Counted from the first letter of the stretch, positions 49,593 through 59,675 are shown. The stretch: 64,000 nt of DNA from Vibrio sinus (GCF_023634645.1 NZ_JAMKMR010000008.1:62001-126000); one strand, 5' to 3'. Made by a program: numbers and translations. Notes: generated by a model from the letters alone, not told the origin.

Positions 49593-52367
49593 GTGCACAT
49601 AAGCCCAAATGATAAAAACAGCTATAGATACATAACGTTAGACAATAATCTACAAGTATTGCTGGTCTCCGATGGTGCTGCAAGAAAATCCGCCGCGGCC
49701 TTAACGGTAAACGTTGGCCATTTTGACGACCCGAATGACAGAGAAGGTTTAGCTCACTTTGTCGAGCATATGTTGTTTCTCGGCACAGACAAGTACCCAC
49801 AATCTGGTGAATTTCAATCCTACATAAACCAACAAGGTGGCACCAACAACGCTTGGACAGGCACAGAACATTCCAGCTTTTTCTTCGATGTCTCAGCAAA
49901 TGCCTTTGAACGATCCTTGGATAGATTTAGTCAGTTTTTTATCGCACCTCTTTTTAACCCTGAATCTCTAGAAAAAGAGCGTCAAGCCATAGAATCAGAG
50001 TACAAGCTGAAGTTAAATGACGATTCGCGCAGGCTCTATCAGGTACACAAAGAAACCATAAATCAAGCGCACCCATACGCCAAATTTTCTGTAGGTAATA
50101 CAGAAACACTTAGCGATCGTGATGGCGTATCCATTCGCGATGAAATCGTTGATTTTTATTTTCAGCAGTATTCTGCCGATCTCATGACCCTCACCCTTGT
50201 GGGAAATCATTCTTTAGATGACTTGCAAAGCTGGGCAAAAGAAAAGTTCAGCGCTATACAAAACCATAATTTGCGAGGGAAAAAGGTAAACGCGCCATAT
50301 GTCAATTCAGAACATACGGGCGTCGTGATTCACGTTGAGCCTATCAAGGAGATACGCAAGCTCATATTAACCTTTCCCCTTGATAATTTTGACCAAAGCT
50401 ATCGAACCAAGCCTTTATCATATTTTGCTCATTTGGTGGGTTATGAAGGAAAAGGCAGCCTCACCGCAGCGCTAAAAAGCAAAGGTTGGGTAACCTCACT
50501 TTCAGCAGGTGGTGGGGCAAGCGGCAGCAATTATCGTGAATTTACCGTTAGCTGCACTCTGGAGCCTCGTGGTTTAAATCATATTAATGATATTGCTCAG
50601 GCGATTTTTGATTATATCCGCATGATCGTACAACAAGGTATGGACCAATGGCGTTACCAAGAAAAAAGCGCCGTTCTCGAATCTGCATTTCGATATCAAG
50701 AAGCATTTCGCCCTATTGAGTTAGCGAGTCATCTTTCAGTGAATATGCAGCACTACGATGCCGAGTACTTTCTCTATGGCGACTACATGATGGAGGAATA
50801 TCAGCAGGCTCAGTTAATTGAAAGCGCGAAATACTTTGTTCCTGACAACTTAAGAATGACCGTCATCGCCAAAGACCAAGATTTTGATAGAACGGCTAAA
50901 TGGTATTTCACACGATACTCCATACAGAAGTTATCTGATGAAAGCAAAAGCTTTTTTAGCCAAGCTAGCCACCTTAATTTTTCATTACCAGATAAAAACC
51001 CTTTTATTGCGTATGATTTCGAACCCAAAGCAGTAGAAAAAATAACCGATCATCCAGAAGTCATCGAAGATCTTCCCGGGTTTCGATTATGGCACCAGCA
51101 AGATGATAAATTTCAAGTCCCAAAAGGCGTGATTTACATCGCTATCGATAGCCCGGTCGCGGTCGCAAATCCACGTAATATTGTGAAAACGCGCCTATGT
51201 GTCGAAATGTTTTTGGACGCTTTGAGTGATGACACTTATCAGGCAGAAATCGCGGGAATGGGGTATAACTTGTATGCCCACCAAGGCGGGGTCACTCTGA
51301 TCATTTCTGGATTTGCACAAAAACAGGCAGAGCTGTTAACGTTGATTCTTCGCCGCTTCAGCATACGCAACTTTAAAGAAAACCGATTTAATCTCATCAA
51401 AGAGCAAATGCTACGCCGATGGAGCAATGCCCAAAAAGACCGCCCGGTATCCCAACTGTTCAATGCCATGACGGGAATTTTGCAACCCAATAACCCACCA
51501 TTTCACACTTTAATTAGGGAGTGTGAAAGCATCGATATGGCCGAGCTTCCCCCTTTTGTTGACTATATTCTGGCGGAACTCCAAGTAGAAATGTTCGTTT
51601 ATGGCGATTGGACGAAAGACGGCGCGCTTGAGCTTGGAAACGACCTAAAAGATGCGTTAAGAGTCGCCAACCAAAAATATGAAGAATCATTCCGCCCTCT
51701 AGTAATGCTGGGCAAAAACGGAACCTTTCAACATGAAGTGACATGCAATCAAAATGACTCTGCGATTGTGGTCTACTACCAGTCTGAGCACATTGATCCG
51801 CACAACGTTGCTTTGTATTCCCTTGCTAACCACCTCATGTCAGCTACGTTTTTTCATGAAATCCGAACTAAGCAGCAATTGGGTTACATGGTAGGCACAG
51901 GAAATATGCCGTTGAATAGACATCCCGGCATCGTTTTATACGTACAATCTCCCAACGCGGCACCTGTTGACCTTATTCGTTCGATTGATGAGTTTCTCAA
52001 CGCCTTCTACATGGTGCTGCTCGAACTCAATGAATATGAATGGCACAGCAGTAAGCGAGGCTTATGGAACCAGATTTCTATCCCAGATAAAACCCTACGA
52101 AGCCGAGCTCAAAGGCTCTGGGTGGCGATTGGTAATAAGGACTCACATTTTGATTATCGAGATAAAGTACTTGAGGAGCTCAAAAACCTCAGTCGTAGTG
52201 ACATGATCCGCTTTGTCGTCAACGAGCTTAAGCCCAGAACGGCAAATCGACTTGTTCTGCATACGCAGGGACAAGCTCATGTCGATGCAGAAAAACTCAA
52301 CATTGGTAATGAAATTGGCTCAATTGAAGAATTTCAACTTCGGCCGAAAGACTACGACCTCGGTTAA
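49593..52367 (+). CDS. Insulinase-family M16 zinc protease
   Basis: 924 residues from the GTG at 49593, which has GGAG 7 nt upstream; the frame is open 28 codons further, but that extension has no ribosome site. Zinc site HFVEHMLFLGTDKYP (HxxEH) with the downstream Glu in EKERQAIESEYKLK; four M16 repeats as in pitrilysin (protease III), including the C-terminal R-Y-type substrate region (RTKQQLGYMVGTG). No signal peptide is apparent from this start, so it would be cytosolic, unlike E. coli PtrA. Confidence 0.92.
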   Translation: MHISPNDKNSYRYITLDNNLQVLLVSDGAARKSAAALTVNVGHFDDPNDREGLAHFVEHMLFLGTDKYPQSGEFQSYINQQGGTNNAWTGTEHSSFFFDVSANAFERSLDRFSQFFIAPLFNPESLEKERQAIESEYKLKLNDDSRRLYQVHKETINQAHPYAKFSVGNTETLSDRDGVSIRDEIVDFYFQQYSADLMTLTLVGNHSLDDLQSWAKEKFSAIQNHNLRGKKVNAPYVNSEHTGVVIHVEPIKEIRKLILTFPLDNFDQSYRTKPLSYFAHLVGYEGKGSLTAALKSKGWVTSLSAGGGASGSNYREFTVSCTLEPRGLNHINDIAQAIFDYIRMIVQQGMDQWRYQEKSAVLESAFRYQEAFRPIELASHLSVNMQHYDAEYFLYGDYMMEEYQQAQLIESAKYFVPDNLRMTVIAKDQDFDRTAKWYFTRYSIQKLSDESKSFFSQASHLNFSLPDKNPFIAYDFEPKAVEKITDHPEVIEDLPGFRLWHQQDDKFQVPKGVIYIAIDSPVAVANPRNIVKTRLCVEMFLDALSDDTYQAEIAGMGYNLYAHQGGVTLIISGFAQKQAELLTLILRRFSIRNFKENRFNLIKEQMLRRWSNAQKDRPVSQLFNAMTGILQPNNPPFHTLIRECESIDMAELPPFVDYILAELQVEMFVYGDWTKDGALELGNDLKDALRVANQKYEESFRPLVMLGKNGTFQHEVTCNQNDSAIVVYYQSEHIDPHNVALYSLANHLMSATFFHEIRTKQQLGYMVGTGNMPLNRHPGIVLYVQSPNAAPVDLIRSIDEFLNAFYMVLLELNEYEWHSSKRGLWNQISIPDKTLRSRAQRLWVAIGNKDSHFDYRDKVLEELKNLSRSDMIRFVVNELKPRTANRLVLHTQGQAHVDAEKLNIGNEIGSIEEFQLRPKDYDLG

Positions 52368-52401
52368 ATATCGTTCACTAATAGAAGGCTCTAGAGCGCC
52401 C

Positions 52402-53001
52402 TTACTGACGCTCTGACTCGACAATCTTTTTGATAGAATGTGGGTGAAATTTAATGCAAATATTCTCCCACTTAAAGGAGATTGTTGGGTTATTCAGCCT
52501 CTCTCCTTCCCCTTTGGGACTGGAGAGTTTTATTTTTACGCCTAAATTTTCTAAATAAGGAAATTGTGCTGCAAAATCTGGCCATTTCGATGTCACGTCT
52601 TGTAAGTACTCTTGCGCGCTGTTTGCTTCTGAAGGAACCACAAATTCCACGTGTTCCCAACTTTGAACCGGATGGACTTTATTATTGACTGCAGGAAATG
52701 GCAATTCTAAGCACTCTATTTGCCAAGAACCAAATATCATTGGCTCAGCAAACTGCAATACATAAATCGGGCGACCATTTATTGTCGCTTCGGAAATGAC
52801 ATTGGCTTCTTTGCTCCATGCCTCTTTTGCTTGCATGGCCAAATTTTCATCATTCACTCTAAATGCAATATGATCCGCTTGATATTGAGTCAAATCAACT
52901 TTTAGCAATGCGCCAAGTTGTAGGATTTGTTCCATAAACATGGGGAATTTGGATTTAAGTTGCTCAGGTAAAAGCTCCAAATCGGACAATGACGTTAACA
53001 T
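52402..53001 (-). CDS. yecM: YecM family protein
   Basis: 199 residues, VOC-like fold of the YecM family: YQADHIAFRVND, GRPIYVLQFAEPM, IECLELPFP, WEHVEFVVP and IKFHPHSIKKIVESE. His and Glu residues sit where VOC enzymes bind metal. Substrate unknown. As in E. coli it lies next to argS, here divergent with 215 bp between starts. Confidence 0.9.
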   Translation of the reverse strand: MLTSLSDLELLPEQLKSKFPMFMEQILQLGALLKVDLTQYQADHIAFRVNDENLAMQAKEAWSKEANVISEATINGRPIYVLQFAEPMIFGSWQIECLELPFPAVNNKVHPVQSWEHVEFVVPSEANSAQEYLQDVTSKWPDFAAQFPYLENLGVKIKLSSPKGEGERLNNPTISFKWENICIKFHPHSIKKIVESERQ

Positions 53002-53216
53002 AGTGACGGTTCCAACATGCTGATTTGGCGCAATACTAGCAAACTTGCCAGTATTTATAAGTAGATTGGCGAAAAAATTCCTGTGAATTCCCTACAAGCT
53101 AATCATTAAAGTTGATATTATTGGCCACAGTTTATCAATACATCAGAGTAAAGGTGAAAATTACTCTGATATAGGGCAGTTCCCTATCGCATTGCAAAGA
53201 ATTCGGAGAAATATGC

Positions 53217-54950
53217 GTGAATATCCAAGCATTAATTAATGACAAAGTCTCACAAGCTTTAGAAGCCGCTGGTGCACCAGCGGGAACACCTGCGGCAGTT
53301 AGACAATCGGCGAAACCTCAATTCGGTGATTACCAAGCCAACGGTGTAATGGGCGCAGCAAAAAAACTGGGTACTAACCCTCGAGAATTTGCGCAAAAAG
53401 TGATTGATGCTTTGGATCTTGATGGTATTGCAAGCAAAACAGAAATTGCGGGCCCTGGCTTTATTAATATTTTTCTAGATACAAAGTTCGTAGCAGAACA
53501 AGCAGAGCAAGCGCTCGCCGATCCTCGCCTCAGTGTCGCGCAAGAACAAACCAAGACCATAGTGGCCGATTATTCCGCTCCTAACGTAGCCAAAGAGATG
53601 CACGTAGGCCACCTTCGCTCGACCATCATCGGTGACGCAGTGGTTAGAACACTGGAATTTTTAGGCCATAACGTTGTCCGTGCTAATCATATCGGTGACT
53701 GGGGTACTCAGTTTGGTATGCTGATCGCAAACCTTGAGCGCAAACAAAAGTCTGGTAGTGAAATTTCAATGGAACTGTCTGACTTAGAAGGCTTTTACCG
53801 CGAATCAAAAGTCCTATACGATGAAGATGAAGAGTTTGCAGCGAAAGCCCGAAACTATGTGGTGAAGCTGCAAAGTGGCGACGAATATTGCGTCGACATG
53901 TGGAAAAAGCTGGTCGAAATCACCATGGTACAAAACCAGCGTAATTACGATCGCCTCAATGTGTCTTTGTCTAACGACAACATTATGGGTGAAAGCATGT
54001 ACAACGACATGCTACCCGGCATTGTTGCCGACCTTAAAGATAAAGGCTTAGCCAAAGAAGATGATGGCGCATTGGTTGTCTTCTTAGACGAGTACAAAAA
54101 CAAAGACGGTGAGCCAATGGGAGTCATCATCCAAAAACGCGATGGTGGCTACTTGTACACGACAACCGATATCGCCTGCGCCAAATACCGCTACGAAAAA
54201 CTGGGCGCGGATCGTGTCTTGTATTTTATTGACTCACGTCAGCATCAGCACCTAATGCAAGCTTGGACAATTGTACGTAAAGCTGGTTACGTGCCAGAGA
54301 ACGTGACGCTAGAGCACCATGCATTCGGTATGATGCTGGGCAAAGATGGCCGCCCATTTAAAACTCGCGCTGGTGGAACCGTACGATTAGCAGACTTGCT
54401 TGATGAAGCTGACGAGCGTGCAAGCAAGCTGATTGAGTCTAAGAACCCAGAGTTAAGCGACAGCGAAAAGTCTCAAATTGCCAAAGCAGTTGCCACTGCT
54501 GCCGTCAAATACGCTGACCTATCTAAACACCGTACCACAGACTACGTGTTCGACTGGGATAACATGCTGGCATTTGAAGGTAACACGGCGCCATATATGC
54601 AATATGCATACACTCGTGTCGCTTCTATATTTGCTAAAGCTGGTGTATCGATGGACGATATCCAAGGTGAGTTAATCATTAGCGAAGAGAAGGAAAAAGC
54701 ACTGGTCGCTAAGCTACTGCAATTTGAAGAAGCCGTTCAATCGGTCGCTCGCGAAGGTCAACCTCACCTACTGTGCACTTACCTATTTGAGCTTGCAGGC
54801 CAGTTCTCTAGCTTCTATGAAGCTTGTCCTATCCTGAATGCAGACACTGAGTCTGTGAAAAACAGTCGCTTGAAGATGGCAGCATTGACGGCCAAGACCA
54901 TCAAACTAGGTCTATCGCTACTAGGTATTGAAACACTAGAGCGTATGTAA
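53217..54950 (+). CDS. argS: Arginyl-tRNA synthetase
   Basis: 577 residues from a GTG (GGAG 8 nt before). N-terminal Add-1 domain, class I HIGH-type motif [19 protein letters not shown], the ArgS-type KMSKS replacement region [17 protein letters not shown], and a C-terminal anticodon-binding DALR domain ending [10 protein letters not shown]. Normal length. Confidence 0.97.
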   Translation: MNIQALINDKVSQALEAAGAPAGTPAAVRQSAKPQFGDYQANGVMGAAKKLGTNPREFAQKVIDALDLDGIASKTEIAGPGFINIFLDTKFVAEQAEQALADPRLSVAQEQTKTIVADYSAPNVAKEMHVGHLRSTIIGDAVVRTLEFLGHNVVRANHIGDWGTQFGMLIANLERKQKSGSEISMELSDLEGFYRESKVLYDEDEEFAAKARNYVVKLQSGDEYCVDMWKKLVEITMVQNQRNYDRLNVSLSNDNIMGESMYNDMLPGIVADLKDKGLAKEDDGALVVFLDEYKNKDGEPMGVIIQKRDGGYLYTTTDIACAKYRYEKLGADRVLYFIDSRQHQHLMQAWTIVRKAGYVPENVTLEHHAFGMMLGKDGRPFKTRAGGTVRLADLLDEADERASKLIESKNPELSDSEKSQIAKAVATAAVKYADLSKHRTTDYVFDWDNMLAFEGNTAPYMQYAYTRVASIFAKAGVSMDDIQGELIISEEKEKALVAKLLQFEEAVQSVAREGQPHLLCTYLFELAGQFSSFYEACPILNADTESVKNSRLKMAALTAKTIKLGLSLLGIETLERM

Positions 54951-54970
54951 TCACCTTTCAGTTATGGTTA

Positions 54971-54999
54971 AACCAGCACCCTCCCGGTGCTGGTTTGTT
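54971..54999. terminator. Bidirectional terminator, argS / trpS
   Basis: AACCAGCACC-ctccc-GGTGCTGGTT, a perfect 10 bp stem followed by TGTT on the plus strand, between convergent genes. Confidence 0.88.
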
Positions 55000-55001
55000 C
55001 G

Positions 55002-56027
55002 TTAACTAAAGATATTCAAACCAAACACACCTCGAACATCAAACATTACCTGTTCTGTTTTTTCTCTCGCGATGTCGCTTCCTGCTTTTAAAAGCTCGAT
55101 TAACTGACCTTTGTCGTCTAAAAACTCTGCTCGTTTTTGACGAATTGGCCTTAGCACTTCTTGTAAACACTCTTCCAATATTGTTTTTGTCGTACCATCT
55201 CCTAACCCACCTTGCCGGTACTGAACTTTCAATCTGTCAACATAGCCCTGATCTGGGTGAAACGCTTCTAGGTAGGTGAATACGACATTACCTTCTGTTT
55301 GTCCCGGATCTTCTACTCTCAAGTGACTCGGATCGGTATACATAGATTTCACCGCCACGCGGATCTCTTGCTCAGATGCGCCTAGGTTTATTGCATTCCC
55401 CAGCGATTTTGACATTTTAGCTTTGCCATCCGTACTAGGTAATCGTGGCACTTTGCTGAGCATTGGACGACATTCTTTTAATATTTCACCTCCCGCCAAC
55501 GCATTAATTTTTCGTACAATTTCGTTGGTTTGTTCCAACATCGGAATTTGGTCTTCACCAACTGGAACTATCGTTGCGTTAAACCCAGTGATGTCCGCTG
55601 CTTGCGAGATTGGATAGGTGAGAAAGCCAGCTGGAATACCCCGCTCAAAATTCTTGTCTTTCACTTCTGCTTTAACCGTCGGGTTTCTTTGCAAGCGAGC
55701 AACCGACACTAAATTGCTGTAGTACATGGTAAGCTCGGCAAGCGCTGGAAGTTGCGATTGGAGACATAAGGTTGTTTGTTTAGGGTCTATGCCAACCGCC
55801 AAATAGTCGGCGACGACATTAAGGATATTAGAAGAAACCTTAGCAGGGTTGAATGCGTTGTCAGTTAAGCCTTGCATATCCGCTACAAGAATGGTTTGCT
55901 CATGATCCTTTTGTAACGCTACTCGTTGCTTTAAAGAGCCTACATAGTGGCCTAAATGCAGTGGACCTGTCGCTCTGTCGCCTGTGAGTATGACTTCTTG
56001 TGGATTTGCTAGATTGTTCGGTATCAC
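55002..56027 (-). CDS. trpS: Tryptophanyl-tRNA synthetase, probably a second copy
   Basis: 341 residues from a GTG at 56027, with AGGAG 8 nt upstream. Class I synthetase: GPLHLGHYVGSL (HIGH), DMQGLTDNAF, GEDQIPMLEQTNEIVRKIN, and KAKMSKSLGNAI (KMSKS). Vibrio housekeeping trpS normally sits in the dam-rpe-gph-trpS operon, so this one is likely a paralogue. The 270 bp upstream contain a leader peptide with two adjacent Trp codons and alternative RNA stems (separate entries), so it is probably induced when charged tRNA-Trp runs low. Confidence 0.93.
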   Translation of the reverse strand: MIPNNLANPQEVILTGDRATGPLHLGHYVGSLKQRVALQKDHEQTILVADMQGLTDNAFNPAKVSSNILNVVADYLAVGIDPKQTTLCLQSQLPALAELTMYYSNLVSVARLQRNPTVKAEVKDKNFERGIPAGFLTYPISQAADITGFNATIVPVGEDQIPMLEQTNEIVRKINALAGGEILKECRPMLSKVPRLPSTDGKAKMSKSLGNAINLGASEQEIRVAVKSMYTDPSHLRVEDPGQTEGNVVFTYLEAFHPDQGYVDRLKVQYRQGGLGDGTTKTILEECLQEVLRPIRQKRAEFLDDKGQLIELLKAGSDIAREKTEQVMFDVRGVFGLNIFS

Positions 56028-56030
56028 TTA

Positions 56031-56107
56031 TTTATCTCCTAAAATAGATTGCTGCTGGAGATAAAAAAGTTGTCTATTCTTTGCTACCCAACCAGCAGCT
56101 AAAGAAT
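56031..56107 (-). promoter_or_regulatory. trpS leader RNA: alternative stems, one sequestering the SD
   Basis: Minus strand: TTTATCTCC (56065-56057) pairs perfectly with GGAGATAAA (56039-56031), which contains the trpS Shine-Dalgarno sequence. Competing stems are GCTGCTGG (56099-56092) with CCAGCAGC (56058-56051), and ATTCTTT-a-GCT (56107-56097) with AGCAAAGAAT (56085-56076). The two competing stems share bases with each other, and the first also with the SD stem, a layout typical of translational attenuation. The T6 run at about 56062-56067 is not directly behind a strong stem. Confidence 0.65.
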
Positions 56108-56126
56108 GTGAGAATTCTGTGCCGCT

Positions 56127-56186
56127 CTATTGAGAGCACCACCAGAAAAATGTAGATGTGAATGTAAAGGTGTTAAATAGGTTCAT
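56127..56186 (-). CDS. Candidate 19-residue Trp leader peptide of trpS
   Basis: Minus-strand frame reading MNLFNTFTFTSTFFWWCSQ then TAG; an in-frame ATG at 56198 would add four residues. Two adjacent TGG codons lie five codons before the stop, and a hairpin GCTCT-caat-AGAGC starts at the next codon, as in amino-acid attenuators. There is no good ribosome site before either ATG. A promoter TTGAAT-17-TATGGT (-10 at 56199-56194, extended TG) would start transcription at about 56188-56186, so the leader may be read as a leaderless message. Confidence 0.65.
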   Translation of the reverse strand: MNLFNTFTFTSTFFWWCSQ

Positions 56187-56266
56187 GTGGCAAACCATAT
56201 CAAGACTAGTAATGTGATTCAAGCATAGCATTTAATAATCAAAGAGATAGCTGTAGCAAGAAGAGT

Positions 56267-56295
56267 AAAGGTGAAGTAAACCTCACTTCACCTTT
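56267..56295 (-). terminator. Terminator of the Ftr-type iron operon
   Basis: AAAGGTGAAGT-(7)-ACTTCACCTTT, a perfect 11 bp stem 28 bp after the stop of the P19-like gene; the tail ACTCTTCTT is only moderately T-rich. Confidence 0.7.
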
Positions 56296-56322
56296 ATTGG
56301 TTACCTTGGGCTAAGGGCAGAA

Positions 56323-56859
56323 TTAGTATCCGCCCGCTTTACCGCTACCTAACCATTTAAAGCTGCCTTTAATGGTATAAGGCTTAAAGTATGGCGACGT
56401 ACCCGTTTCTTTATCGGTGTGTCTGAAGAAGCCATTCCAATCTGGCGGATCAATGTGGCACATTTCGTCGTACACTCCAGGGCCATCAAGCTTAATATTG
56501 CGTCCATAGTGAGGACCATCATTAGCCACCATTGGCATCATATCGAACACAATGCGCCAGTCAGAATTCTTTTTACCGATAGTACAGGCAACGTTCGCAT
56601 AAGGTATCCAGCCTCCAGCGCCAAAGCCCATCGTCGAGCCTTTGATCTCATGCATATCCACTTCATTGTGGATGTCCCACTTCTCGTTATCCATGGTTGG
56701 TTTAGGTGCCATAGAAACAGGCTCAACCCAAATTAGCGCCGTCTCAATTTTATTTTGATACACTTTTGGCGGAGCGATTGGGTGATCGGCATACGCTGCG
56801 GTTGAAGCAAGAGCTAATAGTGGAACAGTCCAGGTCACTGGCTTAATAAGCTTTTTCAT
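56323..56859 (-). CDS. Periplasmic iron-binding protein, P19/Tpd/FtrA family
   Basis: 178 residues with a signal peptide (cut near AAYADHP). Mature part has DHPIAPPKVYQNKIETALIWVEP, MHEIKGSTMGFGAGGWIPYA and HYGRNIKLDGPGVYDE, with the Met, His and Glu residues used by P19 and Tp34/FetP to bind copper and iron. It is the last gene of the operon and should feed Fe2+/Fe3+ to the FTR1 permease. Confidence 0.88.
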   Translation of the reverse strand: MKKLIKPVTWTVPLLALASTAAYADHPIAPPKVYQNKIETALIWVEPVSMAPKPTMDNEKWDIHNEVDMHEIKGSTMGFGAGGWIPYANVACTIGKKNSDWRIVFDMMPMVANDGPHYGRNIKLDGPGVYDEMCHIDPPDWNGFFRHTDKETGTSPYFKPYTIKGSFKWLGSGKAGGY

Positions 56860-56882
56860 CTTGAAACCTTTTTATTTAATTA

Positions 56883-58364
56883 TTAACTAGGAACAATCAG
56901 ATGTTTCCTAATCATTTCTACTTCTGACATGGGACCTTGACCTAATATGGCGGGCCACCAAAGATATAACAGAACACCAACGTTCAATATAATTATCAAG
57001 TAAGCAATAAATTTAGTTGCTACGCTTACTTCCTTATAATTTTTAATAAACTGGTAACTTAAAATTAAGCTCCAAATCATACTCGCAAGAAGCATGATTG
57101 CTTTAATCCAAACGTCAACGTTATTCGGCACATGAAAGTCTGAGTTTAAGACTTGGAAAAACTTACCGCACAGCCCGATGATGATGGATAAAATAGCAAT
57201 CGGTATGAATTGGTAGGCCAATCCTTTAAAACAATCGATAAAGTCAGCTCTATTGTAAGTAAGAAGTTTAGCGACCACTGAATTTGATAAAGACAAAAAT
57301 AGAGCGATAACAACTCCATAGAACAACATATATGTTGTTATTGTGGTTACATCCAGCCAGCTGTAATGTTGATTCCACGTTTGTGATGACACTAATTGTG
57401 ATGCATGGTTGAACCACGATAGCATATTGTTATCTAGAAAATACCCACCGACTGCATTTCGATAATCAGTATAGTTATTCAGAATTGTCCATAAAAAACC
57501 ACCAGCAGCTAATCCAGGTGCAAGTAAAATAAATAATATTTCCGACCAATTTGCTCCACGCGACTTTATTTGTTTAACTTCTTCACCAGGTTTCCTCAAA
57601 TATAAACCTAACATGGCCTTGGGTTTGGCATGCACACATTTGCCACAAGCAATGCAATTTAACGTCGACGACTTAATCGATAAGTTATAATCCGTCGGAC
57701 ATAAACCACTTTCTATATATTCAGGCAGTTTGTCAGCATTGGTGCGTTGCTTGTTTGGCCGAAAGTCCAACATACCAATACGAGATACCACCCCAAGAAT
57801 TTTACCAATGGGACAAAAGTATCGGCACCATGGCCGGCTACCTTTTTTGCCAAATACGAATCCAATTAACGCCGCAAGCGCAAAAATATACAAAAATAAA
57901 AGTGCTAGCCCTTTTGGATCATCCCTTACATCCATGGTTTGACCGAGGATGGTAACCACCACAAACATAATGACCAGCCAGCCATTCCATTTCACCCAAG
58001 AAGGCGTAGCTTTCTTTAAGCCAAATTTTCCTACCCACTCAGACAATGCACCCAAAGGGCATAACAAACCACACCACAACCTCCCGACGAAAATGACGGA
58101 AAGAAGTGTAAATCCATACCAGATACCCCAAAATGCAAACTGACTCAGTAATGTCAAATTGGAAAATATCGTATCGTGTGACTTTGGAATTGGAGCATAC
58201 AGTGGTCCAATGCTTAAGTATAAAAATAGAAGGAACATGACTGCTTGTACTAGGTAAAAGTACTTTCTGGTTTTTATATAAAGTCTTTCTAATCCAATTA
58301 ATCGGTGCTTCTGAAATCCCTGATTGGTTATGTCCCTTATTTCTATTCTTTCACTGGATGGCAT
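56883..58364 (-). CDS. Polyferredoxin membrane protein (FtrD/CcoG-like)
   Basis: 493 residues, about ten membrane segments. Fe-S motifs: LWCGLLCPLGA, RPWCRYFCPIG and LNCIACGKCVHAKPKAM. The last is CxxCxxC followed by Lys-Pro where a CP is usual, with an extra upstream Cys in GLCPTDYN. In Ftr-type iron uptake this protein is thought to pass electrons for iron redox at the permease. No cupredoxin FtrB gene is seen in the operon. Confidence 0.85.
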   Translation of the reverse strand: MPSSERIEIRDITNQGFQKHRLIGLERLYIKTRKYFYLVQAVMFLLFLYLSIGPLYAPIPKSHDTIFSNLTLLSQFAFWGIWYGFTLLSVIFVGRLWCGLLCPLGALSEWVGKFGLKKATPSWVKWNGWLVIMFVVVTILGQTMDVRDDPKGLALLFLYIFALAALIGFVFGKKGSRPWCRYFCPIGKILGVVSRIGMLDFRPNKQRTNADKLPEYIESGLCPTDYNLSIKSSTLNCIACGKCVHAKPKAMLGLYLRKPGEEVKQIKSRGANWSEILFILLAPGLAAGGFLWTILNNYTDYRNAVGGYFLDNNMLSWFNHASQLVSSQTWNQHYSWLDVTTITTYMLFYGVVIALFLSLSNSVVAKLLTYNRADFIDCFKGLAYQFIPIAILSIIIGLCGKFFQVLNSDFHVPNNVDVWIKAIMLLASMIWSLILSYQFIKNYKEVSVATKFIAYLIIILNVGVLLYLWWPAILGQGPMSEVEMIRKHLIVPS

Positions 58365-58373
58365 ATTTTCAAC

Positions 58374-59168
58374 CTAATGGCTTTTTGCCAGATATAAAGT
58401 GAAGTCTTTGACTGACTTACCAAACTGTTTTAAAAACAAAAATCCAGTTGAAACCAAGAACATGCTGATACTCAACAAATACTCAACACTTGACTGAGTT
58501 TTTAATATTGAGTTATTAAACATCCATTTTGTTGGTGTGAATCCGAGCAAGTTCGCTTCTTGGAAAGCATTGACTGCATTTCCTACACACATCACCGCAA
58601 GAATAAAGATGAACCATGGTGTCAGGGAAAATATCACTCGGTTTACTTTTCTATATCTATCTGACGAGTACTTGTAGAGAAGCAGTAATAAGGAGAAAAG
58701 GACGATGCCTAACATCAAGCCAGATAGGGTGCCAAATTGTTGAGATGCATTACCTTGAAATAGCCCATAGTAGAACAAAATGGTTTCGGCTAGCTCTCGA
58801 AACACACTGACAAAGGCCAGCGCACCCAGACCAAACAAACTGAGCTGATGTAAGTTCTCTCGCTTAGAAAAAGTTTCAAAATTGACATACAAAAGCATAC
58901 TCATGGCAAGCAAGCTGGCGACACCTTCACTAATTTCTCTCGCTTGCCCAGTAAATATCGAACTTAAATAAATACAGCCGAATGCTAATAATAACCCAGC
59001 GACCAGTGCGGCGATGCAGTTTTTGTAAATCACTCCCACTTTTTCTTCTCTACCTGATTTATTCAGAGCAGAGATGAGCATAATTACAACCAGTAGAGCT
59101 TCTGTTCCTTCTCTCGGAATAATCCAGAAAGAAGATGACATTGCAGAAATAAAGTTTACATCAAACAT
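58374..59168 (-). CDS. FTR1-family iron permease
   Basis: 264 residues, seven membrane segments, with the two iron-binding REXXE motifs: REGTE at 19-23 and RELAE at 124-128. It lacks the periplasmic N-terminal helical domain found in many bacterial FTR1 proteins; that part is encoded by the separate gene 12 bp upstream. Second gene of the operon. Confidence 0.93.
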   Translation of the reverse strand: MFDVNFISAMSSSFWIIPREGTEALLVVIMLISALNKSGREEKVGVIYKNCIAALVAGLLLAFGCIYLSSIFTGQAREISEGVASLLAMSMLLYVNFETFSKRENLHQLSLFGLGALAFVSVFRELAETILFYYGLFQGNASQQFGTLSGLMLGIVLFSLLLLLYKYSSDRYRKVNRVIFSLTPWFIFILAVMCVGNAVNAFQEANLLGFTPTKWMFNNSILKTQSSVEYLLSISMFLVSTGFLFLKQFGKSVKDFTLYLAKSH

Positions 59169-59180
59169 CTGGGCTACCTT

Positions 59181-59675
59181 TTAATTATTATTGAGTTCTT
59201 TATTAAGTAGATTGGCTTCCCTGATCACTTCATTGCACACATCGTCCATTTTGCTTTTGATTTTCTGTTCTTCTTGCTTTGACACGGGTGGCTCAATTAG
59301 ATTGGCAAGCGTATGGAACTTTTGTTCTACGTCATAGATTTGAGCTGGAGATGCATAAGAACGATACTTGATCTCTATTACCCCATCATAAACGTCCCAA
59401 TACGCGCTCGATGCAATGCTCTTGGCCTCTTTAACCTTGCCGTTTTCCAACAACGCATAGGACTGGTCCATCATATTGCATATTTGTTTTGCTTTTTGTG
59501 TATAAATTGAGTCGTTATCGTTAACTTTATGTGTTTGAGAAGTTTTTGATATTTCTTGCTGATTTGAAGGTTGATTGCTTAAATTACTCTTTTTGTTCCC
59601 GTGCATTATAAAAAAGCTTGCTACTGCAAAAATAACAAGCAACACCACGAAAAATAACACTATTTTTTTTATCAT
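59181..59675 (-). CDS. Membrane-anchored periplasmic helical protein, FTR1-associated
   Basis: 164 residues: one N-terminal membrane helix, a Ser/Asn/Gln linker, then a helical domain (about 55-164) with AKSIASSAYWDVYDGVIEIKYRS and IYDVEQKFHTLANLIE. This matches the pattern of the extracytoplasmic N-terminal domain of bacterial FTR1 permeases (AYxDxxEGxE...IExxF), here as an independent protein. First gene of the operon, under a Fur-like box. Confidence 0.7.
   Translation of the reverse strand: MIKKIVLFFVVLLVIFAVASFFIMHGNKKSNLSNQPSNQQEISKTSQTHKVNDNDSIYTQKAKQICNMMDQSYALLENGKVKEAKSIASSAYWDVYDGVIEIKYRSYASPAQIYDVEQKFHTLANLIEPPVSKQEEQKIKSKMDDVCNEVIREANLLNKELNNN

Noticed and set aside
56062-56067. 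T6 run in the trpS leader as an intrinsic terminator
   Set aside because: The nearest strong stem ends about 8 nt before the T run, and the T run itself takes part in the SD-sequestering helix, so translational control fits better.
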